A DNA stretch of 64,000 bases. It comes from Tanticharoenia sakaeratensis NBRC 103193. Its GTDB lineage: Bacteria > Pseudomonadota > Alphaproteobacteria > Acetobacterales > Acetobacteraceae. The stretch covers positions 62,001-126,000 of the forward strand of contig NZ_BALE01000048.1 of assembly GCF_000963885.1 (NCBI RefSeq), given 5' to 3'. Each line of letters opens with the position of its first letter. The first letter of the stretch is position 1. Below the pieces are notes generated by a model. That model searched no databases. It was given only the letters and a program-made list of their open reading frames with translations, and had not been told where the DNA came from. Both the position numbers and the translations under genes were made by a program. Shown here piece by piece: positions 51,688-60,221 of the stretch.

Positions 51688-53034
51688 ATGAAGACTCTGC
51701 TGCATACCGCACGTGCGCTGGCCGACGGATCCCTGCGCGCCCGCGACCTGATCGAGGACAGTCTCGCCCGGATCGCCGATCCGCAGGGCGAAGGCGCGCG
51801 CACGTTCATGAGCGTCGATACCGGTCGTGCCCGTGCGCAGGCGGACCGGGTGGATGCATGCCGAAATTCCGGCCGCGCCGAACTCTCGCTTGCAGGCATT
51901 CCGGTCTCGGTGAAGGACCTGTTCGACCAGGCAGGCCATGTCACGAAGGCCGGATCACGCGTGCTGGAGGATGCGCCGGCCGCGACTGCCGATGCGCCGG
52001 CCATTGCACGCCTGACGGATGCGGGCGCGATCGCGCTCGGGCGCACCGTGATGACGGAATTCGCGTTTTCGGGCGTCGGCATCAATCCGCATTACGGCAC
52101 GCCCGCCAATCCGTACGCGCGTGCCGAACGGCGCATTCCGGGTGGGTCCTCTTCAGGTGCTGCCGTATCGGTTTCGGACGGCATGGCGCTGCTCGGGGTC
52201 GGCAGCGATACCGGGGGATCGTGCCGGATACCAGCGGCCCTGTGCGGTGTGGTCGGGGTCAAGCCGACGCAGGCGCTCATCCCGCGCACGAGCACGGTAC
52301 CGCTTTCGACGACGCTGGACACGGTCGGGGCCTTTGCCGCAAGCGTCGCCTGCGCCCGCCTCGGAACTAGGGCCATGGCCGGACAGGACATCGACCTTGC
52401 CGATCCGCCGGTAGCCGATCTCCATCGTCTGCGGCTCGGCGTGCTGACGGATTATGTGCTGGGCGGCATGGATGCGGACGTGTCCGCGGCGTGGGAGCGG
52501 ACGCTGTCCCGCCTGTCGGCCCGTGGCGCCGATCTGCGCCCCTGCCCCTTTCCGGAACTGAACACTCTGCCGCAGCTCAATGCACGCGGTGGTTTTCCGG
52601 CACCTGAATCACTCACGTGGCACCGCGCATTGGTAGAGCGGATGCCGGAACGATACGATCCGTTCGTGCTGAAGCGCATCCTGCGCGGAGGGGAGCAGTC
52701 GGCCGTCGATTATATCGACCTGCTGGCTGGCCGTGCCCGGCTGATGGCGACCGCCGTTGCCCGCATGGCAGGGTTCGACGCCCTGCTGATGCCGACGGTT
52801 CCGATCGTGGCGCCCACGATTGCCGCGCTGGAAGCCGACGAAGATCGCTATGTCGCCACGAACCTTCTGCTGCTGCGCAATCCGACGGTCGTGAACATCC
52901 TCGATCTGTGCGCGATCTCCCTGCCCTGCCACCTGGCGGGCACGGCGCCGGTCGGCCTCAGCGTGATCGGCGCGAAGGGCGGAGACGAAGACCTGTTCGC
53001 CGTTGCGGGCGCCATCGAGACGGCTCTTCGCTGA
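51688..53034 (+). CDS. Amidase signature family enzyme
   Basis: A 448-residue hydrolase, ATG 51688 with AGGAAGG upstream. The catalytic triad is visible: Lys76 in IPVSVKDLFDQAG, cis-Ser near 154-156 in GGSSSGAAVSV, and nucleophile Ser178 in GSDTGGSCRIPAA. The Gly/Ser-rich signature is complete. It is divergent from the gamma-glutamyltransferase and could handle an amide of the same pathway; the substrate is not predictable. Confidence 0.9.
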   Translation: MKTLLHTARALADGSLRARDLIEDSLARIADPQGEGARTFMSVDTGRARAQADRVDACRNSGRAELSLAGIPVSVKDLFDQAGHVTKAGSRVLEDAPAATADAPAIARLTDAGAIALGRTVMTEFAFSGVGINPHYGTPANPYARAERRIPGGSSSGAAVSVSDGMALLGVGSDTGGSCRIPAALCGVVGVKPTQALIPRTSTVPLSTTLDTVGAFAASVACARLGTRAMAGQDIDLADPPVADLHRLRLGVLTDYVLGGMDADVSAAWERTLSRLSARGADLRPCPFPELNTLPQLNARGGFPAPESLTWHRALVERMPERYDPFVLKRILRGGEQSAVDYIDLLAGRARLMATAVARMAGFDALLMPTVPIVAPTIAALEADEDRYVATNLLLLRNPTVVNILDLCAISLPCHLAGTAPVGLSVIGAKGGDEDLFAVAGAIETALR

Positions 53035-53130
53035 GACATTTTTCGATATCATGTCTTTTTATGACAGGTCTTGTGCCCTGCCTTGGCGCGCCCACGTGCA
53101 AAAGTGGCAATCAACCAAGGGAGAATTGCC

Positions 53131-53295
53131 ATGTCGCATAAAGGTCATGCCCACAAGCACACCCCGGCCCGACATAAGCCCCCGACGTACGGCGCCGCAC
53201 ATTATGTGACTCTTTCCGGACGGCATGCCGGTCCCAGACCGTCCGAAGTCGTTGAAACGCAGGAGGTTCGTCCCAGACGACCTAAATCGAAATAG
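53131..53295 (+). CDS. Small basic His/Lys-rich protein
   Basis: A 54-residue protein with GGGAG 8 bases upstream of ATG 53131: MSHKGHAHKHTPARHKPPTYG then RPSEVVETQEVRPRRPKSK. Very basic, His-rich at the N-terminus. No family known. It is followed by a strong hairpin shared with the convergent transporter gene. Confidence 0.6.
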   Translation: MSHKGHAHKHTPARHKPPTYGAAHYVTLSGRHAGPRPSEVVETQEVRPRRPKSK

Positions 53296-53304
53296 CTGAA
53301 TTCC

Positions 53305-53332
53305 GCGCGTCTCGCCCTGCGGCGGGACGCGC
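53305..53332. terminator. Bidirectional terminator-like hairpin
   Basis: GCGCGTCTCGCC and GGCGGGACGCGC form a 12-pair stem with one G-U wobble and a CTGC loop, between two convergent genes (53295 and 53348). Confidence 0.5.
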
Positions 53333-53347
53333 TCCCCTCAGGACATG

Positions 53348-54550
53348 TCAGATCGTGGCTTCCCGGGGGTGAACAGAGCGGCCGTTACGCCGCACCACCA
53401 TGACCGCGATGCTGCCCCCCGTCAGGGCAAGGGCCGCAAACAGCAGATAGCTCGTCCAGAGCGTCGTTGAAAAATAGACGTATGGCACCAGCACTGACGA
53501 GACCGAGATGAACTGACCGACCATGCCGGCGACAGCGCCGCGGTTCCGGTCCTCGCCCGCCACGACGGGCAACAGCGACATCCCCGCACCACTCAGCCCG
53601 CTATAGGCGAACGTCCACAGGAACAGTCCGAGCGATGCCGTCACGATGGTGCTCGTCGGCTGCAGCAGGACGATCTGGGCCGCGATGCCGACGATCGCCA
53701 TAGCGATGAACATGATGCGCGACCGGCGCGGCGTGCCGGCGCACAGACTGACGATGAACCCGCCGATCAGCATGACGATAATCTTGATGAGTGCGACATC
53801 CGCGGATGACGCAGCGAGGCTTACATGATGCACGCGGGCAAGGTAGCCGGGCGCGATCAGGCTCGTGCCGTAGGCGATGCCGTTCGGCAGCGCCACGGCG
53901 ATGCCGAGTGCGGCCACCAGAAGTGCCGAGGGCCGACCGTGCAGGCCGGGCCGGAGCTGCGACTGCGCGACCGGCGCGAGTTCGCGCAGCATCGCCATGC
54001 CGACAGCCAGCACGACGAACATCAGCGCGATATGCGTGAGGAACGCCTCGCCCCAGTTTCCGCCATGCAGGAACGGTATCGCCAGCAGCAATCCCCCCGA
54101 ATAGCCGGCCGGTGAAAACGTGGACCAGAATGCCAGTGCCTTCGCGCGGCGTTCCTCGGGCAGATATGTCATGAACAGGACCGGCGGGCTCGACGTCGCG
54201 AACGCGAATCCCGCGCCGCACAACATCAGCCCGAGCCGGAACGGCCAGACACCCGGCATGCCCACGGCAACCGCATCGCCCGCAATCGTAATGGCGATCG
54301 ACAGGACAAAGGCGCGCCGGACGCCGATCCGGTCCACTACCATGCCGAACAGGAACGAGGCCATGGCCGCCGGCACGGCGAAGAACGATAGTCCGGAGCC
54401 GATCGCGCCGGGCGAGACATGTTCCGAGGCCGCGATCGGCCCGATCAGCGGCACGACGATACCGAGGATCGACATCGACGCGGCGGCATAAAGATAGATC
54501 ACGAGAATCAGACCGACCTGAAACCAGATCGTGTCGGCAGCGCGCGTCAT
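53348..54550 (-). CDS. MFS transporter, last gene of the folate-linked operon
   Basis: Inner-membrane transporter, 400 residues, about twelve membrane helices (e.g. LILVIYLYAAASMSILGIVVPL, LGIAVALPNGIAYG). Loop motif VDRIGVRRAF follows TM2. The substrate is unknown. The gene follows the lipase-like gene by 66 bp on the same strand and so belongs to the run nqo-folD-metF-lipase-MFS. Confidence 0.85.
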   Translation of the reverse strand: MTRAADTIWFQVGLILVIYLYAAASMSILGIVVPLIGPIAASEHVSPGAIGSGLSFFAVPAAMASFLFGMVVDRIGVRRAFVLSIAITIAGDAVAVGMPGVWPFRLGLMLCGAGFAFATSSPPVLFMTYLPEERRAKALAFWSTFSPAGYSGGLLLAIPFLHGGNWGEAFLTHIALMFVVLAVGMAMLRELAPVAQSQLRPGLHGRPSALLVAALGIAVALPNGIAYGTSLIAPGYLARVHHVSLAASSADVALIKIIVMLIGGFIVSLCAGTPRRSRIMFIAMAIVGIAAQIVLLQPTSTIVTASLGLFLWTFAYSGLSGAGMSLLPVVAGEDRNRGAVAGMVGQFISVSSVLVPYVYFSTTLWTSYLLFAALALTGGSIAVMVVRRNGRSVHPREATI

Positions 54551-54616
54551 GTGGTCAGTTCCTCATTCATTCGTATCGACGCGGGACGCGGCCCGGTGCC
54601 GCGATCGCAGGGTCGG

Positions 54617-55930
54617 TCAGCGGTTCCAGGGAATGCCGGGTGTTGCGGCTTCGACCGGCCCCGGGCGGCTGATGGCGCGGCACGTGTTTTCCGGATGGTG
54701 CCCCGCAAGAACGGCCCGGACGAACGGCACCGAGTCTGCGAGCGAGGCATTCACGGTGCCGTTATGCGTGAGCCCGGGATAGCGCTTCCAGACAACATTC
54801 GTTCCGGCATCGCACATGGCGGCCACCGCATTATACTGCCCGTTCACGCCCGCTTCGCCGTCTGCCAGCCCCGTCCCGGCGAAGACGGGCATGCCGATAT
54901 GTCCGTCCGGGATGAGAAAGGCGGTCGTGCGCGTCTCTTCGTACGATTTCAGTCCGGGACCGAACAGTGTTTTCGCATCGACATGGTTGCGGTCGGCGTA
55001 GTCGAACAGGTCGTGCAGACAGGCCGTGCGGGCGACCTGTGACATGGCAATGCCGTTCGCCGTCAGCGCGACGCGGTCATCCGTTTCAGGATGCAGACTC
55101 TGGTCCGTCCCCTCGACGCGCAACATCGCAAACGCCGCATCCATCTGCCCGGGATCGGTATAGACATTGGGGAGCGGCACATGGGCCGGATGGGCCGGGA
55201 TCGCGAATTCCGCCACAAGCCCGGTTGCGACGACCGCACGGACATGAAGCTCCGGCGCATAATGCGGCGCGACCCAGGCCGCGCCGAGAGCCGCCCCTGA
55301 TCCCTGCGACTGGCCGACCAGCACGATCCGGTTGCGCAGCAGGGGCCCGAAGGCAGCAAGCGACGCCCGCACCGCATCGAGCGCACTATAGGCTTCCGGA
55401 CGATACAGCAGATACGGATGCGGACCCGGCGTGCCGAGGCCCTGGTAGTCGGTCGCGACGACCGCAAACCCCTCCTTCAGCCAGCGCCCGAGATAGGCGC
55501 GGTCGCGCGAGGCATAGCCACGCCAGGACGGCGCGCAGACATCGGCGATCCCGGTGGTCCCATGTTCCCACGCCACCACTGGCCAACCGCCTTTCGGCGT
55601 CGGACCGTCGGGTATGAGCACCTGCCCCGAGACCGCGACCGGCGTGCCGGTGCCGACGCCGCTGGTCGAGCTGTAGAGAATGCGAATGCCGCGCGCCGTG
55701 TTCGGCGGCAGTTTCGCAAGCGCCATATCCTCCTGCCGGATCAGCACGCCGGGTTTCGGCATAACGATGCCGGCCCGGTAGAAATCACTGACACCGCCAT
55801 CCCCATACAGCTGCGCGACACGGGGTGATGCCTGCCGTGCATGGACCGGCGGCACGTGAGACGCAGGCGAGGATGCACAGGCGGACACCCCCAGAAGAGC
55901 CAGCACCGACAGGAATCGTGACACCGACAT
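54617..55930 (-). CDS. Secretory-lipase-like lipoprotein (alpha/beta hydrolase)
   Basis: A 437-residue exported esterase/lipase. ATG 55930 gives MSVSRFLSVLALLGVSACAS, a lipoprotein signal with Cys18 lipobox; upstream starts add a basic, unlike leader. The nucleophile elbow is LVGQSQGSGAALGAA (Ser208) and WEHGTTGIADVCAPSW, GLGTPGPHPYL match secretory lipases (LIP family). The Asp/His are in DGEAGV and YPGLTHNGTVNAS regions. It lies 4 bp after the MetF-like gene. A role in releasing the catabolised substrate from an ester is inferred. Confidence 0.8.
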   Translation of the reverse strand: MSVSRFLSVLALLGVSACASSPASHVPPVHARQASPRVAQLYGDGGVSDFYRAGIVMPKPGVLIRQEDMALAKLPPNTARGIRILYSSTSGVGTGTPVAVSGQVLIPDGPTPKGGWPVVAWEHGTTGIADVCAPSWRGYASRDRAYLGRWLKEGFAVVATDYQGLGTPGPHPYLLYRPEAYSALDAVRASLAAFGPLLRNRIVLVGQSQGSGAALGAAWVAPHYAPELHVRAVVATGLVAEFAIPAHPAHVPLPNVYTDPGQMDAAFAMLRVEGTDQSLHPETDDRVALTANGIAMSQVARTACLHDLFDYADRNHVDAKTLFGPGLKSYEETRTTAFLIPDGHIGMPVFAGTGLADGEAGVNGQYNAVAAMCDAGTNVVWKRYPGLTHNGTVNASLADSVPFVRAVLAGHHPENTCRAISRPGPVEAATPGIPWNR

Positions 55931-55934
55931 GCGC

Positions 55935-56867
55935 TCAGCTCGCTCTCTGTGATGAACCGGAAGTTTCTTGATGATCGCCCGTTCGCGCGCCTTCGGCATC
56001 GTGCGTTCGCGCGCCTTCGGCGCGACGCCAAACCAGCGTCCGCGCCACGGCGCCGAACGGGAAAAAGTGCAGACCCGACAACAATGTGGACGGATCGGCT
56101 GCGGCGTGAGCGGCAAGCGGGTCGATCAGGATGGCCGGATCGCTCGGCAGGAACCATCGGTGCAGACGCCGCTTCTGCGCCTGCATGAATCGCAGCGAGG
56201 GGCCGATGCCGCACACCAGACCATAGCGCACCAAAATGCGCGGCGAGACGAGCCCATGCAGCCCGACGCGCACCGGCAGATGCACGCCCGCTGCACGCAG
56301 CGACCGCTCCCACGCAATGATCGGCGCGGCCTCGAATGCGAACTGCGTGACGATTTCCATCGTCAGCCCCTGCGCCCTGGCCACGGCCTGCTTGTGCAGA
56401 AGCGAGGCATGCGGCGGCCCGGCAGGCGCCTCGGGATGTCCTTCGGGATGACCGGCCACGAACACGTGCCGGATGCCCGTCTCCGACAGGATCTCCGTTC
56501 GCAGGACGTCATGCGTGTCGGCGAAGTCACCCGCCGGATGCGGCAGTCCGCCTGCGACAAGCAGGACATGCGAAACGCCGGCCTCCGAGACGAGCGCCCT
56601 GCACAGATCGCGCAGTTGCGCCGCATCGCGCAGACCACGGGCCGCAAGATGCGGGACTGGCACGAAGCCGCGACGCGCAAGATGCACGCTGGCAGCGATC
56701 GTCTCCGCAGGGTTCGCGTCCCTCAAGGCAGTCACGAACACGGCCGCACCCGGCTCCAGCCCGGCCAGTGCGTCCTTCGGCGACAGGATCGTCCCCGGCG
56801 TCGTCTCGAGCGAGCTGGCTCCGATCCAGCGGGCACGCAGGTCGGCGGCCTGAGGTGACAGAATCAT
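55935..56867 (-). CDS. Methylenetetrahydrofolate reductase-like protein (MetF family)
   Basis: A 310-residue TIM-barrel flavoprotein. Pattern: GAAVFVTALRDANPAETIAASVHLARRGFVPVPHLAARGLRD, HVLLVAGGLPHPAGDF (FAD/folate region), RHVFVAGHPEGHPEA, MEIVTQFAFEA, VRVGLHGLVSPRILVRYG. These are MetF-family marks, although key E. coli residues could not be aligned by eye. It starts inside the FolD stop (ATGA). In folate catabolism it would oxidise 5-methyl-THF to methylene-THF, feeding FolD. Confidence 0.75.
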   Translation of the reverse strand: MILSPQAADLRARWIGASSLETTPGTILSPKDALAGLEPGAAVFVTALRDANPAETIAASVHLARRGFVPVPHLAARGLRDAAQLRDLCRALVSEAGVSHVLLVAGGLPHPAGDFADTHDVLRTEILSETGIRHVFVAGHPEGHPEAPAGPPHASLLHKQAVARAQGLTMEIVTQFAFEAAPIIAWERSLRAAGVHLPVRVGLHGLVSPRILVRYGLVCGIGPSLRFMQAQKRRLHRWFLPSDPAILIDPLAAHAAADPSTLLSGLHFFPFGAVARTLVWRRAEGARTHDAEGARTGDHQETSGSSQRAS

Positions 56868-57718
56868 GATCCGCTCCGGGCCTGCGCACAGTCGAGCAGG
56901 TTCTGCAGCAGCATCGCGCGCGTCATCGGGCCGAAGCTCGCCCCGGGCGGCGTGATCCAGCCCGCGACGTCCGCTGCGTCAGGGGCGACGTCTCCCGCCA
57001 GCACACCGTTCGGCCAGGACATGCCGATATCCAGCACCGCGCTGCCCGGCTTGAGGTCCGACGCCATGATGAGACCCGCGCTGCCGGCCGCCGCGATCAC
57101 GATGTCGGCCCGACGCAGCGCGCCGCCGAGATCCCGTGTGCCACGATGCAGCAGCGTCACCTCCGCATTGGCCACAAATCCGGAAAACAGAAGCGACGCC
57201 GGTCTTCCGACCAGACGACCACGCCCGACGATCGCCATGCGCGCACCGGCCGTCGCAATCTCCGCACGGGCCAGCAGCCACGCGATCGCGCGCACGGTGC
57301 AGGGCACGATGGCAGGTGCACGGCTGGTCAGTGCCAGCGTGTTACGGGGCGTCAGGCCGTCCACGTCCTTTTCGGGCGTGATGGCCGCGATGACGGCCTC
57401 CGCGTGGAGGTGCGCCGGCAACGGCAGTTGCACCATGACGCCATCGACGGCCGTATCGGTGCAGGCGGCGCGCACCGCGGCAAGCAGCGTGTCCTGTGTC
57501 GTCCCCGGTGGCAGCGACACAATGCGCATCGCAATGCCCGCGCGAGCACAATCCGCTTCCTTGCGCGCGACATATGTCCGTGTCGCGGCGTCCGCCCCCA
57601 CCATGACAAGCACCAGAGCAGGCGCCCGACCACGCGCCCCGACATCCCGTGCCTTGATGGCGGCATCGTCCATCAGGGCGCGGGCTTCATGGTCGATGTC
57701 GAACAGGCGTGCGGTCAT
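56864..57718 (-). CDS. folD: Bifunctional methylenetetrahydrofolate dehydrogenase/cyclohydrolase FolD (copy 1)
   Basis: A 284-residue protein. The active-site residues are present: Tyr49 and Lys53 in TYVARKEADC, Gln in DGVMVQLPLP, Asp in PEKDVDGLTP; the cofactor loop GRGRLVGRPASLL and the terminal FGPMTRAMLL (GGVGPMT variant GASFGPMT) are also there. It therefore should oxidise methylene-THF and hydrolyse methenyl-THF. It is 24 bp after the quinone reductase gene and overlaps metF-like. Confidence 0.9.
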   Translation of the reverse strand: MTARLFDIDHEARALMDDAAIKARDVGARGRAPALVLVMVGADAATRTYVARKEADCARAGIAMRIVSLPPGTTQDTLLAAVRAACTDTAVDGVMVQLPLPAHLHAEAVIAAITPEKDVDGLTPRNTLALTSRAPAIVPCTVRAIAWLLARAEIATAGARMAIVGRGRLVGRPASLLFSGFVANAEVTLLHRGTRDLGGALRRADIVIAAAGSAGLIMASDLKPGSAVLDIGMSWPNGVLAGDVAPDAADVAGWITPPGASFGPMTRAMLLQNLLDCAQARSGS

Positions 57719-57742
57719 GGGATTTTCGGAGCTCGGGATCGA

Positions 57743-58324
57743 TCAGAGACGGCGCAGGGCTTTCGCGACGCGGGTCTTGAAGGCCTCCCGTGAAGCTGGG
57801 GTCGTGTTGTTCATGTTGTAAAGTGCCAGATAGTCCACGCCGACACGTCTGTTCATTACGGCCCGCAGGAACCGCGTGCCGTTCTTGCGGGGCGGATCCC
57901 CCAGAATGAAGGCCCGGTGGCGCGGCGAGCCATAGGTCGTCACGGTCATGACCTTGCGGATGTTCGTGAAACCCGGCGACAATTTGCCGTCCACCAGCCT
58001 GAATGACACGTCCGGCAGGAACACGCGGTCGAGATAGCCCTTCAGGATCGCGGGCCATCCAAAATTCCACACCGGATGACACAGCACGAGCGCGTCAGCG
58101 GATTGAAGGCGGCGCACATATCCTGCCACGCGGCGCTGGTTGATGGCCGTGTCGTGATACTCGATCCGATCCTGCGCGCTCAGGACCGGATCGAATCCTT
58201 CACGGTAGAGATCGAGGTCGTCCACCTCATGCCCGGCTGCCTGCAATGTCGAGACGCACAGTGTGTGCAGCGCCGCATTGAAGCTGTCCTCCAGCGGATG
58301 AGCGTAGATGACATGGACCTTCAT
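57743..58324 (-). CDS. NAD(P)H-dependent oxidoreductase (flavodoxin fold, NQO-type)
   Basis: A 193-residue FMN/FAD flavoprotein from ATG 58324, MKVHVIYAHPLEDSFNAALH. YAHPLEDSFN and the central CHPVWNFGWPAILKGYLDRVF are family signatures of quinone reductase/MdaB proteins; VMTVTTYGSPR is the FAD contact. It is the first gene of the minus operon that continues with folD copy 1. A redox partner role is inferred. Confidence 0.88.
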   Translation of the reverse strand: MKVHVIYAHPLEDSFNAALHTLCVSTLQAAGHEVDDLDLYREGFDPVLSAQDRIEYHDTAINQRRVAGYVRRLQSADALVLCHPVWNFGWPAILKGYLDRVFLPDVSFRLVDGKLSPGFTNIRKVMTVTTYGSPRHRAFILGDPPRKNGTRFLRAVMNRRVGVDYLALYNMNNTTPASREAFKTRVAKALRRL

Positions 58325-58369
58325 GACCGGCGCATTCCCCTTGATCCGGACCGCGTCCTGGCTCAATTT

Positions 58370-58384
58370 GTTCGGAAATCGAAC
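58370..58384. promoter_or_regulatory. Candidate IclR operator between divergent operons
   Basis: GTTCGGAAATCGAAC is a perfect GTTCG-N5-CGAAC dyad, the same shape as the sites of PcaU/PobR-type IclR regulators (GTTCGATAATCG...). A third GTTCG half lies at 58389. It is 38 bp before the IclR gene and 46 bp before the divergent quinone reductase gene. Confidence 0.6.
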
Positions 58385-58421
58385 TCTTGTTCGTTTAATG
58401 ATTTTAGTCATAAGGGCCATC

Positions 58422-59216
58422 ATGGCGCAAGGATTTGTGCCTCTGCCGGAACAATCCGACGAGGAAGCCGAGACGCCGATCGACGAGACCGAGATCTCGC
58501 TCACGTTCGCCAAGGGGCTGGCCGTCCTGCGGGCTTTCGAAGGCGTGCGCGACGATCTCAGCATGGCCGATCTGGCCCGCCGGCTCGGTTTCACCCGCGC
58601 CGCGACCCGCAGGCTCGTGCGCACGCTCGAGATGCTCGGCTATGTCGCAGCCGATCGTCAGCGCTACCGGCTTACGGCGCGCGCATTGCGGCTGAGCGCC
58701 GGTTTCCTCCAGAGCCGTTCGGTCGGCCACCTGATCGCGCCCGTGCTGCAGGCGGAATCGGCACTGACGGACGAGCCCATTTCGCTGGCCTGTCTCGACG
58801 GGGAGGAAGCGGTCTATGCGGTGCATGTGCCGATCGACACACGGGCGGGAACCGCGGGCTATACGGTCGGGAGCAGCCTGCCGCTGGTCTCGACCGCCAT
58901 CGGCCATGCAATCCTTGCGCACATTCCCGTCGATCAGCGCAACAGGATGACGGCCATATCGGCCCTTGGCGACGCAGCACGCACGCAACTCGAAACCGAT
59001 CTCGCGACCGTCCGGGAACTCGGCTTTGCACAACGGCCGATTGCAGGATCGGACGGGCTGGTCGCACTGGCCGTGCCGGCCTTCACCACGGCGGAGGTGA
59101 TCGCAGGCGCGCTCAGCATCGTCCTGACGCCGGATCGGGTCGATCCCGAGCGGATCACCAGGGTGCTCCTGCCCGTCCTGCAACGCTGCGCGCGCTACAT
59201 CGCAACCGCGCTGTAA
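58422..59216 (+). CDS. IclR-family transcriptional regulator
   Basis: A 264-residue regulator. ATG 58422 has AAGGG upstream. N-terminal winged HTH (FAKGLAVLRAFEGVRDDLSMADLARRLGFTRAATRRLVRTLEMLGYV) followed by the C-terminal effector domain (GYTVGSSLPLVSTAIGHAILA, SDGLVALAVPAF). The PcaR/PobR subgroup often controls aromatic or methoxy-compound catabolism. It is divergent from the nqo operon and 16 bp from folD copy 2, so it likely controls both. Confidence 0.9.
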   Translation: MAQGFVPLPEQSDEEAETPIDETEISLTFAKGLAVLRAFEGVRDDLSMADLARRLGFTRAATRRLVRTLEMLGYVAADRQRYRLTARALRLSAGFLQSRSVGHLIAPVLQAESALTDEPISLACLDGEEAVYAVHVPIDTRAGTAGYTVGSSLPLVSTAIGHAILAHIPVDQRNRMTAISALGDAARTQLETDLATVRELGFAQRPIAGSDGLVALAVPAFTTAEVIAGALSIVLTPDRVDPERITRVLLPVLQRCARYIATAL

Positions 59217-59232
59217 ACGGAACATTCAGACC

Positions 59233-60138
59233 ATGACAATGGTTTTCGACGCGACTCCGCTTGCCGAACGGATGCTGACGGACATTGCCGCGCAGATGAA
59301 AGCTGCAGGCCTGCAGCCGGGCCTTGCGGTCCTGCAGGCGGCCGACAATGCCGGAGCCGCTGCCTACACGCGCCGCATCGTGGCCATGGCAGCGCTTGGC
59401 GGCGTCCGGTGCGTGCTGGAGGACGTGCCTGTCGGTGCCGATGCGCAAGCGTTTCAGGCGCAGCTTGCGCGGCTCGCGGCACGGGACGACGTCGACGGCG
59501 TGCTGGTCCAGTTTCCGACGCCCCGGGGCGTCGATCGCCGCATGATTACAGACCATCTGCCGCCGGAGCGGGATGTGGACTGCCTTCACCCGGTGCATCT
59601 CGGGTGCATCATGGCCGGGGACCCAGTGTATCAGCCTTGCACCGCGATGGCGGCTGTGTCGGTCGCGGCCTGCCTTGCGGGCGATCTGCGCGGCCTGCAC
59701 TGCGTGATCGTGGGGGCGTCTGCCGTGGTCGGACGACCGCTTTCAATGCGCCTGCTGGATCGGGGCGCTACGGTCAGCGTGACCCATCTCGATACGCGGG
59801 ACATTGCATCGGTCTGCCGAACGGCCGACGTGCTGTTCGCCGCTGCCGGTTCCGCAAATCTGGTGCGCCGCGACTGGATCCGGGCCGGGGCTGTCATCAT
59901 CGATATCGGCGTCAATCGCGATCCGGATACCGGCGCTCTGGTCGGCGACGTCCGCCTTGATGAAGCCGTCGGCCATGCACGTGCCATCACAGCCGTTCCG
60001 AACGGCGTGGGACCGCTGACGACGGCCTTCCTGATCGCTAACACGGCCCATGCCGCGTGTCTCCGGAACGGCTGCCGCTTCACCTATCCTGATATCGGCG
60101 CGATCCATCGCGCCCTGTCCGGCACGGTTTCCCTATAG
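59233..60138 (+). CDS. FolD paralogue lacking the catalytic lysine (copy 2)
   Basis: A 301-residue FolD-fold protein. Tyr45 and Gln (VQFPTP) and Asp (PERDVDCLHP) remain, as does the cofactor loop GASAVVGRPLS and GVGPLTTAFL. The residue at the position of E. coli Lys54 is Ile49 (AYTRRIVAM instead of YVxxK), so cyclohydrolase activity is doubtful. A dehydrogenase-only or altered role is possible. It is 16 bp after iclR and is probably co-transcribed with it. Confidence 0.8.
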   Translation: MTMVFDATPLAERMLTDIAAQMKAAGLQPGLAVLQAADNAGAAAYTRRIVAMAALGGVRCVLEDVPVGADAQAFQAQLARLAARDDVDGVLVQFPTPRGVDRRMITDHLPPERDVDCLHPVHLGCIMAGDPVYQPCTAMAAVSVAACLAGDLRGLHCVIVGASAVVGRPLSMRLLDRGATVSVTHLDTRDIASVCRTADVLFAAAGSANLVRRDWIRAGAVIIDIGVNRDPDTGALVGDVRLDEAVGHARAITAVPNGVGPLTTAFLIANTAHAACLRNGCRFTYPDIGAIHRALSGTVSL

Positions 60139-60221
60139 CGGCTGCCTTCCACCACGGCAAACGCTTGCCATCCGGAACGATCCGCCCCAAACATGACCGC
60201 ACCAGCCGCGCGGGATCATGC

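Noticed and set aside
53003-53209. A 68-codon plus-strand frame overlapping the small basic protein
   Set aside because: Starts inside the amidase gene, has no ribosome site and no motif; the frame at 53131 has both a site and a plausible product.
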